Source: Posidonia oceanica (Eukaryota > Streptophyta > Magnoliopsida > Alismatales > Posidoniaceae). From it: a stretch of 64,000 nucleotides of DNA. Below are positions 1-8,135 of this stretch, in pieces. The notes below the pieces were generated by a model. It worked only from the letters and a program-made list of their open reading frames with translations, did not search any database and was not told the DNA's origin. Made by a program: the position numbers and the translations under genes. The stretch's first letter is position 1. Each line of letters starts with the position of its first letter. The stretch lies in assembly GCA_037176725.1 (NCBI GenBank), contig JAZBRS010000077.1, positions 4,836,001 through 4,900,000 on the forward strand. The letters run 5' to 3'.

Positions 1-158
1 TTTACGGTTTAGGGTTTTCTAAGTTTTTAATTTTTCTGGTTTTTGGGTGAGGGTTTTCTAAGTTTTTAATTTTTCTGGTTTTTGGGTGAGGGTTTTCTAA
101 GTCATCCCTGAGAGAAAGAGAGAGCCACTAAGCAAGGATCTGAAGTGGGGTGTCAATA
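1..158 (-). repeat. First 158 bp of the 3' LTR of Tat-1
   Basis: The AT-rich sequence with repeated TTTTTAATTTTTCTGG blocks matches the end of the 5' LTR at 21,061-21,226. On the minus strand the LTR starts TATTGACACCCC here and TGTTGACACCCC at 21,226, so the terminal TG has become TA. That is a G-to-A change in a CAG context on the other strand, consistent with methyl-cytosine deamination. The remaining roughly 5 kb of this LTR lies outside the window. Confidence 0.9.
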
Positions 159-176
159 GATACCCCTCCCTGAGCG
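159..176 (-). other. Polypurine tract of Tat-1
   Basis: On the minus strand this reads CTCAGGGAGGGGTATC directly before the 3' LTR, the position where plus-strand DNA synthesis is primed in LTR retrotransposons. The same motif, followed by a conserved stretch of about 100 bases, precedes the 3' LTR of Tat-2 at 28,365-28,382. Confidence 0.85.
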
Positions 177-880
177 AGGTCATGGGGACCGAGGCCGCTG
201 CTCAGGGTTGACTAGACACCTCACCTGACCGGCGAGAGCCAGGCGCTTTTGGCGTGGGCCACTTATTCGGCGGATGCACCAAAAATCTTGACCCAATGCC
301 AAAATGCGAATGCAAAAATGCAGATGTGAATGCAATGCTGATGATGCAATGCTGATGCTAAAATAAACCTGCACTAATGTTTACCACGTCGTACTCCACC
401 GGGGAGATGCTGGTGATGCATGTGTGTGATGTTGATGTTGAACCAATATGCTAAAGGGTGCTGTGCCGGGCTCCGCTAAGGGAGGCACGAGTGATGTATG
501 TTTGTGATGCGAGATGCGACCCTGTTGGGGGAAACATGTGATGATTATGTGTAAGATGCTGATGCTGCTATATAGCGTGTGATGTTGGTACTGCTACCCA
601 ACAAGCAATGCTGATGCAACGAATCATGAGTTGATGGACTCATCACTGGATAGTATGGGTTATCAGCCCAAGGAGTTGATGAACTCTCCACCAGATAGTT
701 AGGGCTATCAGCCTGATGAAAGGACATCAGACAACGTGATGGGTGTCAACCGAGCAGTTTGGGTAGCCAGCCCGGAGAAGATACCAAGGGCAGAAAAATA
801 AGATGCCCCTGGTATCAAGGATGATACCAGGAGACAGTCGAAGCGCCCGTGGCATCGAAAGAAGGGTTGGACAGTTATGA
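177..880 (-). other. 3' non-coding interior of Tat-1
   Basis: No coding region is supportable. The first 130 bases are conserved with the same place in Tat-2 (28,383-28,510), including the run GACCGAGGCCGCTGCTCAGG. Beyond that lie short ATGCTGATG-rich repeats and two copies of a GATAGTtaGGGCTATCAG stem-loop-like word near 650 and 700, also present at 29,620-29,690 in Tat-2. The segment therefore belongs to the family's 3' untranslated part and is shared between the autonomous-type and non-coding elements. Confidence 0.65.
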
Positions 881-905
881 CAGGTGTCAACCGAGTAGTT
901 CGGGT
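741..905. repeat. Direct repeat flanking the tandem array, left copy (right copy 2,660-2,800)
   Basis: The stretch containing AGATGCCCCTGGTATCAAGG, a GATACCAGG complement and GCCCGTGGCATCGAAA recurs at 2,668-2,730, and again at 29,935-29,990 in Tat-2. Both Tat-1 copies are followed or preceded by a GTAGTTxGGGxTxCCAGC block. The tandem array at 900-2,640 is therefore enclosed by a diverged direct repeat, suggesting that it grew inside a duplicated segment of the 3' region. Confidence 0.6.
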
Positions 906-1026
906 TGCCAGCCCAGAAAGGAGGAAGCAAACAGACGTGACTTCGAAAAGGCACGCAAAGGAGCTCGCAAAAAGGGGAAGTAGACATGACTTCGAAAAGG
1001 CATGCAAAGGGCTTGCGAAACGGCAA

Positions 1027-1516
1027 GCAGACATGACCTCAAAAGGGCATGCAAAATGGCATGAAGCAAGCAAACATGACCTCAAAAGGGCATGCAAAGG
1101 GACTTGAAGCAAGCAGACATGACCTCGAAAGGCCATGCATAGGGGCTTGAACCAAGCAGACATGACCTCGAAAGGGCATGCAAAGGGGCTTGAAGCAAGC
1201 AGACATGACCTCGAAAGGGCATGCAAAGGGACTTGAAGCAAGCAGACATGACCTCGAAAGGACATGCAAAGGAGCTTGAAGCAAGCAGACATGACCTCGA
1301 AAGGGCATGCAAAGGATCTTGAAGCAAGCAGACATGACCTCGAAAGGGCATGCAAAGGGGCTTGAAGCAAGCAGACATGACCTCGAAAGGGCATGCAAAG
1401 GGGTTGAAGGAAGTAGACATGACCTCGAAAGGGCATGCAAAGGGGCTTGAAGCAAGCAAACATGACCCCAAAAGGGCATGCAAAGGTTTTGAAGCAAGCA
1501 GACATGACTTCGAAAG
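1027..1516. repeat. 43-bp tandem repeat array (about 11 units, with 5 more at 1,675-1,880)
   Basis: The unit begins GCAGACATGACCTCGAAAGG and continues through a GGCATGCAAAGG core and CTTGAAGCAA. Starts at 1,113, 1,156, 1,199, 1,242 and onward are exactly 43 bases apart. Because 43 is not a multiple of three, an open frame passes through all three readings of the unit before repeating, giving a 43-residue period, and all readings are stop-free on both strands. This yields long but meaningless open frames (for example 708-1,580 and 1,082-1,876 on minus, 1,350-1,757 on plus). I regard the array as non-coding satellite-like DNA inside the retroelement. Confidence 0.9.
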
Positions 1517-2227
1517 GGCATGCAAAGGGCTCGTCCTCAAACCATCGAGGAGACGAGCAGACATGACCTCGAAAGGACATGCAAAGGGCTCACAAAACAG
1601 CAAGCGAAAAAAGAGAAACAGACATGACTTCGAAAAGGTATGCAAAGGGCTTGTCCTTAGAACATCAAGGAGACGAGCAGACATGACCTCGAAAGGGCAT
1701 GCAAAGGGGCTTGAAGCAAGCAGACATGACCTCGAAAGGGCATGCAAAGGAGCTTGAAGCAAGCAGACATGACTTCGAAAGGGCATGCAAAGGAGCTTGA
1801 AGCAAGCAGACATGACCTCGAAAGAGCATACAATGAAGCTTGAAGCAAGTAGACATGACCTCGAAAGGGCATGCAAAGGAGCTCACAAAACGGCAAGCGA
1901 AAGAGAAGAAATAGGCATGACTTCAAAAAGGCATGCAAAGGGCTCGTCCTTGAACCATCGAGGAGACGAGCAGACATGACCCCAAAAGGACATGCAAAGG
2001 GCTCGCAAAACGGCAAGTGAAAAGGAGAAACAGACATGACTTCGAAAAGGCATGCAAAAGGGCTTGTCCTCGTACCATGTAGGAGACGAGCAGACATGAC
2101 CTCGAAAGGACATGCAAAGGGCTTGCAAAACGGCAAGCGAAAAAAGAGAAACAGACATGATTTTTAAGGCATGCAAAGGGCTCGTCCTCGGAACATCGAG
2201 GAGACAAGTAGACATGACCTCGGAAGG
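1517..2227. repeat. Compound repeat region with five hairpin modules
   Basis: Variants of the 43-bp unit alternate with an insert that folds on itself: GCTCGTCCTC, a loop near AAACCATC, then GAGGAGACGAGC. Copies lie near 1,529-1,558, 1,649-1,678, 1,942-1,971, 2,062-2,091 and 2,180-2,209. The best copy has a 7-bp plus 3-bp stem with a two-base bulge. Arms vary (GCTTGTCC, GACAAG), with some paired changes. A CAAAACGGCAAGCGAAA-type spacer separates modules. No protein function is supported. Confidence 0.75.
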
Positions 2228-2230
2228 GCA

Positions 2231-2640
2231 TACAAAGGGGCTTGCAAAAAGGCAAGCAAACAGGAGAGGCAGACATGACTTCGAAAAGGCATGCAAAGGA
2301 CTTGCAAAAAGGCAAGCAAACAAGGGAAGCAGACATGACTTCAAAAAGTCATGCAAAGGGCTTGCAAAAAGGCAAGCGAACAAGGGAAGCAGACATGACT
2401 TCGAAAAGTCATGCAAAGGGCTTGCAAAAAGGCAAGCGAACAAGGAAAGCAGACATAACTTCGAAAAGTCATGCAAAGGGCTTGCAAAAAGGCAAGCGAA
2501 CAAGGAAAGCGGACATGACTTCGAAAAGTCATGCAAAGGGCTTGCAAAAAGGCAAGCGAACAAGGGAAGCAGACATGACTTCGAAAAGTCATGCAAAGGG
2601 CTTGCAAAAAGGGAAGCAAATGCACAAAACGCCAAGAAGA
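2231..2640. repeat. 60-bp tandem repeat array (about 6.5 units)
   Basis: The unit contains GGCAAGCGAACAAGGGAAGC, AGACATGACTTCGAAAAGTC and ATGCAAAGGGCTTGCAAAAA, with an exact 60-base period from about 2,281 to 2,616. It is a derivative of the 43-bp family, sharing the GCAGACATGAC and ATGCAAAGG words. The period is a multiple of three, so each frame gives one fixed 20-residue repeat (plus strand: KRQANKGSRHDFEKSCK-like). These frames are a consequence of the period and not evidence of a protein. Confidence 0.92.
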
Positions 2641-3157
2641 GAGTGACAGCACAGGGAAGCAAAAAAGATGCCCCTAGTATCAGGGATGATGCCAGGGGAT
2701 AGCCGAAGTGCCCTTGGTATCGAAAAAATGAACATAGACAAAGCTGACGCACTTGTCAAGCGGGTAGTTAGGGCTACCAGCTCGGCAGAGATCCAGTCGG
2801 GGGCGCCCGGTGGCTTTACTCGTCTCGACGGTGTTGGTCTGCAGAGATTCTGGCGCCTTGGGGGAGTGCGGAGTTTGCCTGGTGCCCTTCCTTGACGCTG
2901 AGAGTGTTGGCAGTTGCTTCTACACTTGCAAGCTGTCAGGTTCTGATAGTGCACTCCTCATAGCTCTGGGGGGCTGAAGCAGTATGCTGAAGATATGATT
3001 GTAAGACCATGCATGCATTATGTTATGGAAAGCGGACCAAGCACATAAGCAAATGGCACAAAACATCCTTGCATTAACAAACTCTTGATTACACACCTAT
3101 AGCAGGCTGAACAGAGTACAGCAAGACTCAAAAGGGATATGCAGATGTACATACGCC
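2641..3157. other. Unique-looking spacer between the repeat array and the DUF7745-like gene
   Basis: This contains the right copy of the flanking direct repeat (to about 2,800) followed by about 350 bases in which I see no gene, repeat or strong structure. On the minus strand it is the 3' untranslated sequence immediately after the stop codon of the DUF7745-like gene. Confidence 0.5.
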
Positions 3158-4360
3158 CTAGCTGGTCCGGGTCTTCTTTGACCTCCTATCGTCAAGAAAC
3201 AGAGGTGCGCCAGGTGGGATCTCATTAATGGGCCAAAGTCCCTGTACTTCAGTTAAATACTCAGGAGTACATCCTGAGCCCTTTGCAGCTGCAATGTCTA
3301 TTGATTTCATGCCATGGCGCATAAGGTCGGCTAGCTCTGTGGTGGCAGCGACTGTGCTGAAAGGATAGGACTGGAGCAGCTTCGGTGCCATGCTGTCGAC
3401 AAAAGCCCCTTGCTGGAAACCAAACTGCTGCATGACCCGGATGGGGTGATACTCCACGCCTTCGGTGAACCTTGGCAGGACGACCAGTCGCATGTTACGG
3501 GCACCGAAGAAAACAGTGAACGGCTCTGCTGCAGATGGGATGATACACCAGGTTACTGTATCATCTGTCAACTTTTCTAGCCTTTCATACTCCTCGCGGA
3601 CAGTCTTGATGCTCTTGGCGTGGCCGCTACTGCAGTATGTCTCAAATGCATGTTTCTGGGGGTACAGGATGTCTACCTCCAGATGTCCGGCCAGCCATAC
3701 TTGTACTAGAGCCCCGCAGCCGTGAAAATGGCGGCAGTGGTGCGAAATGCGGTCCAGCCCGCAGTACGTCTCAGCTAGGACGACAGGTGCCAGGTCGATT
3801 TGGTGGGTCACCACAGCAAGGGCGATCTCCGCAACCTCAATAGCGATAGTCATCTAGCCATGGTTGAAGATTAGCTCACCCAGGAAGCGGGTGATGAAGC
3901 CGCGGAGCCATAGTTCATCTCCCAATGTGGCATGCTTCTTGGAGACTTCCTCAAAGTAGTTTAGACAGAGCACAAGTACAGGCCCGTCGATGCAGACCAG
4001 TCTTTTCTCGTAGCTTTGTGCAGAGAGTCCAGTTAGCTCGCTCAAGACAGCGACATAGCCAGTACGCCTCATGAACATGGCTGGTCCCATGAGCGTGGAG
4101 AAGCCACAGATCCAGCATACTTCTTCCAGTGTAGGTGTCAGTTCCGTCCTGTCGAAGCGAAAGACGTAGTGCATTGGCTTCTAGAACCTTGCAGTAGTGC
4201 ACAAGAGATGTCGGCTAACCTCCACATCAGTAGCCTTCAGGAGCTTGGATGGTATGCCCCACAAGCACAATTTCTCATAGTCAGCCTTAGTGAGCATGGC
4301 AATCCACTCTCAGAGAGTCTCAGAGCAATGTGTTGGAGTCACCAAGGTAGGGAAACCCAT
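3158..4360 (-). pseudogene. DUF7745/plant-mobile-domain-like gene, three in-frame stops, located 3' of pol
   Basis: One reading frame spans about 400 codons from an ATG at 4,358-4,360 to the stop before 3,158. It is broken by three nonsense codons: one TGA about 23 codons in, one TAG just before the internal MHYVFRF, and one TAG at about 3,854. The fragments share clear features with plant DUF7745 proteins: a TRxELTPTLEEVxWIxGF motif after an aromatic F/W-K-P segment, then LAETYxGLDR, a GCGALVQVWLAGH helix, and WCIIPSAAEPF followed by VEYHPIRVMQQFGFQQ. DUF7745 is related to the plant mobile domain, and related open frames occur as an extra ORF in Ogre-type elements. There the usual place is 5' of gag; here it lies downstream of integrase in sense orientation. 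Function is unknown. A captured host gene is the alternative. Confidence 0.7.
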
Positions 4361-4554
4361 TGCAGGAGAGAATGCAGGCGGCTGGTGCGAAATCTTCGAG
4401 TACTTATAGCCAAAGCTGTTCATCAATCTGGAACATGTACAGGCATGTAATACTGGCAGATAGAGAAGCAGATGAGTATATAAAGCTGATAAAGCAGTTC
4501 AAACGCTACAGCTAGCAACCAGACCACAAAATTCAAGCACATTTAGCTAAGCAA

Positions 4555-4755
4555 AGGGGGGCTTCGCCTGCATAGGGTGAAGTCGCACAAAAGGCACTCT
4601 TGTCCTTGTCCGTGTGGAGCGAGGGGACAAGGGAAGGGGGCTTCGTTTGTCTGAAACAAAGTCACAAAGGAGATACGCTTGTCCTTGTCCTGTACGGAAC
4701 AAGGGGGCAAGCGAAAAGAGACTTCGTCTACCCGGAGCGAAGTTGCATAGAGGTT
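4555..4755. repeat. About 80-bp tandem repeat of paired hairpins (2.5 units)
   Basis: Each unit carries two inverted repeats. The first is CTTCGCC...GGTGAAG in unit 1, CTTCGTTT...AAACAAAG in unit 2, and ACTTCG...CGAAGT in unit 3. The second is CCTTGTCC...GGACAAGG in unit 1 and GCTTGTCCTTGT...AACAAGGGGGCAAGC in unit 2. Arms differ between units while mostly keeping complementarity, which suggests that the fold rather than the sequence is kept. The position is between pol and the DUF7745-like gene. Confidence 0.7.
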
Positions 4756-5214
4756 AGGGGTGGCGCCTGACTGCGTAGACCTGCGGCCCGTGAGGGGCCT
4801 CCAAGAGGTGCCAAAGTTGTCTTGCTACCTCAGGAGTGATCGCCCTGTCTCTGATTACTGATGCATTCCCTGAGCTGCTAGACTGGCAGTGATCGGTTAC
4901 TCTGAGGCTTGGAGGCGGTCAACCTGCCTTGGCAGAAGTACTGTCCCACCGCTGAGCCGAGCCTTGCAGAGTGGGAGCAAAGGGGCAAAAGAAGTGATTT
5001 GATAGTGGATAGATGCATGCATGATCTATATTAAATCTATTGCCCTCAGTATATGGAGTGCTTGATGCCTGCTGCAAAGGAAGGAGCGGTCTCTGATTCA
5101 CCAAACTCTACTCGGATTCCTAACTGTTGGTGGCACTCCGGAATGGGTATTGGTGGTGCTTGGGTGGTGGTGTAGTGAGGACGGGCTCCATGCCAAACTC
5201 TCAAGGAGCTACAC

Positions 5215-5720
5215 CTACTCTTTTTATTTTTTTTGTCTTTTTTGCTCCCACATAGGTGTGCAGATTTCCCCTATCCCTAGCTTGGAGGTAGTGGGCACCT
5301 GGTCGAAGGTTGAGGAGCCAGTGCTAGACAAGGGTGGCTTGGCCCCATGGGACTTGTGTATTTCCCAGACGCAACTTTGGTTCTTCCCTAAGGTAGGTGA
5401 AAGGGGGCGGGATCACACTGCTTGCCTTTCTTTTTTGGGGTTGACTTTTGTTTTTTGCCCCCTTTTTTCCTTTGTTTGTTTTTTGTTTTTTTTTTGTCTT
5501 TTCTTTCTTGTTCTCTCTTTTTTTTTGTTTCTTTTTGACTCGCAGGCTTCCATTGTCCCTAACTTAGAGGTAATGGGCACCTGGTTTTGAGATGGGGGAC
5601 CAGGCTTTGCAAGGCTGGTAGACTCCCAAGTACGGATTCTGGACCATCTCCAAGGTAATTGGAGGGATAGGGTTATGCTGCACACCTCTATCTCTAGGGC
5701 CGACTTCTGTCTTCGGCTTC
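5215..5720. repeat. Two diverged copies of a roughly 280-bp module
   Basis: A T-rich run followed by CCCTAxCTTxGAGGTAxTGGGCACCTGGT, a gap, GGACCA/CTTTGG...CCAAGGTA and a GGGATxxxxxTGCTGC block appears at about 5,215-5,430 and again at about 5,480-5,690. The copies differ at many positions, so the duplication is old. No product is recognisable in either copy. Confidence 0.55.
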
Positions 5721-6083
5721 TAGTCTTCTCTCTTCTTCTTCTTTTGTGCTTAGGCTTAGACATGGGTTTTGCTCACACTCTCTCACACCCTAGGATTTTT
5801 TCTCCCTCTAGAGGTGTAAGTCCTAAAGGGGTTCAAACACTTCGTTTGTCCTCACCAGATGGTGGCTCCCTCACTGGTTAGGACATCTAAGTAGTGTCAG
5901 GTGAGGTAGAGGCTACACCTTCCGGAGCAGGCAAGCATCTCCGATTTTCATCATCGGGCTTATGATAATAATGCACATAATACATTTACATCTTCTCTGC
6001 TGAAAAATAAACAAGCCTAAAGTGCATGGGAAAGATGGAATGCAAGAAGTAAGAGAGAAAGGACTCTGCAAGGCAGTAGTGGG

Positions 6084-6674
6084 CTACTGATAGTACTTCT
6101 TGAGGTAGCATGAATTGACTGGCTCAGACTGCTTGACCTGGTCCATGTCCTCATGGACTGCTACGCCACCGGAGAAGACCCGTTTGATTAAGAAAGGGCC
6201 ACGCCAGTTGGGCTGGAATTTCCCTCGGCTGTCGGGGAGATGGATGGCTCGGAGGATCATATCCCCTGGATTGAAGCTTCTGGGCCTAACCTTCTTCAGG
6301 TATGCTCTGGCTGAACGCTTATGGTAGCACTGAGCATGATGTATGGCCTACAGTCAGCACTGAGCATGATGTATGGCCTACAGTCTATGCTCATTAATCA
6401 GGTTCAACTGGATGCAGCGGTCTTCGACCCATTCTGCTTCTTCCAGCTCAGCTTCTCGTAGGATCCACAGTGAGGGGATCTCTACTTCGACAGGCAGCAC
6501 TACCTCCATGCCGTACACCAGAGGGTACGGGGTGGTTCTTGTTGAGGTCCGGACTGATGTCCTGTACACCCAGAGTGTGTATGGAAGCTTGTCATGCCAG
6601 TCCTTGTGAGTCTCTGCCATCTTTTTCAAGATTTTGATAAGGTTCTTGTTGGCAGACTCTACCGTGCCGTTCAT
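6084..6674 (-). pseudogene. Integrase C-terminal half of Tat-1 (third catalytic Glu onward)
   Basis: The frame opens at MNGTVESANKNL, which carries the catalytic glutamate at residue 6 (codon 6,659-6,657). It continues through LPYTLWVYRTSVRTSTRTTPYPLVYGME, the typical C-terminal part of the Ty3/gypsy integrase core. After the tail end LINEHRL the frame is stopped by TAG codons inside a 30-bp duplication (6,326-6,385). It then resumes as a GDMILRAI...GKFQPNWRGPF...GGV segment, the SH3-like C-terminal DNA-binding domain, ending at the TAG at 6,084-6,086. The Asp-to-Glu distance to the upstream fragment is 35 residues, the canonical D(35)E spacing. The protein would join element cDNA to the host chromosome, but this copy is not functional. 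Confidence 0.88.
6326..6385. repeat. Perfect 30-bp tandem duplication inside integrase
   Basis: The 30-base unit starting AGCACTGAGCATGATGTATG at 6,326 is repeated without a mismatch at 6,356. It repeats a ten-codon segment (reading AIHHAQC on minus) in frame. Each copy also carries the same CAG-to-TAG stop, so the duplication post-dates that stop. Confidence 0.95.
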
Positions 6675-6695
6675 CTGTGGCCGATAAGGTGAGGA

Positions 6696-6956
6696 TCAGT
6701 GATGCTTGATGTTGAAGCTCTGTAGGTAGTCTTCGATCCTCTTGGCTATGAAGTTTGTGCCGTTATCAGAGATGAGCACGTGCGAGACCCCATACCGAGC
6801 TATGATATTGTTTCTGATAAACTTCTCTGTAGCCATGGCAGTAACTGTCTTGTAGGAGGCCGCTTCCACCCACTTGGTAAAGTAGTTGATCGCCATCAGA
6901 ATGTAGCGATGATCGTTGGAAGCTGGTGGGTGTACGGCGCCAATGACATCGATCCC
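6696..6956 (-). pseudogene. Integrase catalytic core fragment of Tat-1 (first two Asp)
   Basis: Between a TAG at 6,957-6,959 and a TGA at 6,696-6,698 the frame reads GIDVIGAVHPP, then YFTKWVEAAS and LISDNGTNF. The aspartate of GIDVIG (codon 6,950-6,948) and that of SDNGTNF (6,767-6,765) are the first two members of the DDE triad, and both are intact. The TGA that ends the fragment replaces an arginine CGA position before the SSPYRPQMNG motif, and the frame continues unchanged after it. This copy is therefore killed by nonsense changes and not by rearrangement. Confidence 0.88.
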
Positions 6957-6992
6957 CTAGGTGGAGAAAGGCCATGGCGAAGACATGCTACA

Positions 6993-8120
6993 CTATTCCT
7001 GTGGGGGAGCATGTATGAAGTTCCCATGGATTTGGAAGCTATGGCACTTACGCACAAATTGGCAGCAGTCTGCATCCATGGTTGACCAGAAGTAGCCTTG
7101 GAGCATAATCTTCTTGGTCAGCAACACACCATTCATGTGAGGGCCGTAGGTCCCTGCATGGACTTGGAGCATCAGTTTGTCGGCCTCCTTTTTGTCTACG
7201 CAGTGTAGGAGCATCTGGTTGTAAGATCTTCTATACAGATGCCCTGCCCTTATCACGTACTTTGATGCTAGATGCGCCAGAGTCTTTCTATCTGTTGCTG
7301 AGGCGCTAGGTGGGGGGCTACCAGATTCCAGGAAGACTTTAATGTCATGATACCATGGAAGTTCCTTTGCTGGATCCGCTTCCTCGATAGTCATGCAGTG
7401 TGCAGGCTGTTCCACACGAGAGACTGATACCTCCACTACACGATGTTTGGGTATGGAGAGCCAAGATGCTAAGGTTGCTAGAGCATCTGCATAGGCGCTC
7501 TTGGCTCTATTCATGTAAGTGAAGCGAATGTCTTCAAACTCTTCTATTAGCTTCAGCAGGCATTCATGGTAAGGTACCAGCTTAGGGTCCTTAGTCTTCC
7601 AATCGCCATTGACTTGAGAGATGACCAACATCGCAACTCTGTGTACATGCAGCTTGCGCACATCATGCTCGAGTGTGACTTGTAGTCCCAGAAGGCAGGC
7701 TTCGTACTCTGCCTCATTGTTGGTGCAAGTGAATATCATCTTACTTGCAAAGGGGATTAGAACTCCTTGCGGCATTGATAGGACAGCGCCGATGCCTCTG
7801 CCCCTTCTATTAACTGCACCATCGAAGTACAGATGCCACTGTAGTTCGTCTTCAGGATCCTTCTGCTCTGAATCCTCCATGGTGAATAGAATGTCTTCAT
7901 CGGGGAACTGTGTCTGCAGAGGCTGATATTTAGGTAGGGGGAAGTCGGCCAGATGATCTACCATGGCTTGCCCTTTCATTGATTTTTGTGTGACGAAGGT
8001 GATGTCATATTGAGACAATAACACTTGCCACTTAACACATCTGCCCACCATAGCCAGCTTCTGAAAAAGGAACTTGATGGGGTCATGTCGGCATAAGAGC
8101 TGGACCGGGTGCGCCATCAT
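6993..8120 (-). pseudogene. RNase H connection, archaeal-type RNase H and integrase zinc domain of Tat-1
   Basis: Residues 1-63 are the end of the RT-linked RNase H and connection (HDPIKFLFQKLAMVGR, WQVLLSQYDITFVTQKS). Residues 95-225 are the second, archaeal-type RNase H that defines the Tat lineage: LYFDG with D100, NNEAEYEA with E138, ADALATLAS with D212. The motif that normally reads GDS before LVI is RVA at residues 161-163, so one catalytic Asp is missing. Residues 290-370 form the HHCC zinc domain of integrase (H321, H328, C359), but the final Cys is Phe in CHSF. The next frame, the integrase core, follows about 40 bases downstream after a break. The protein would remove RNA during cDNA synthesis; this copy is dead. 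Confidence 0.9.
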
Positions 8121-8135
8121 GTAATGCCTTAGCTT

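Larger units (their letters stand above)
4361..6083 (-). other. Spacer between integrase and the DUF7745-like gene
   Basis: About 1.7 kb with no supported coding region. It holds a hairpin-rich tandem repeat (4,555-4,755), a diverged duplication (5,215-5,720) and T-rich/A-rich tracts. The minus-strand open frame at 5,413-5,763 is an Arg/Lys/Gln-rich product of the A-rich tract and has no recognisable domain. Confidence 0.6.

Noticed and set aside
2231..2640. CRISPR-like array
   Set aside because: Units are head-to-tail repeats without unique spacers, in a plant retrotransposon; no cas genes.
708..2752. Long open frames on both strands (up to 290 codons) with repeated Cys/Phe/Leu or Lys/Arg/His motifs
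   Set aside because: They are generated by stop-free 43-bp and 60-bp tandem units, exist on both strands and in several frames, and have no domain or unique sequence.
5413..5763. Minus-strand Lys/Arg-rich protein of 116 codons
   Set aside because: It is the translation of an A-rich tract inside an old duplication, with no conserved motif and no homologue in Tat-3 or Tat-4.
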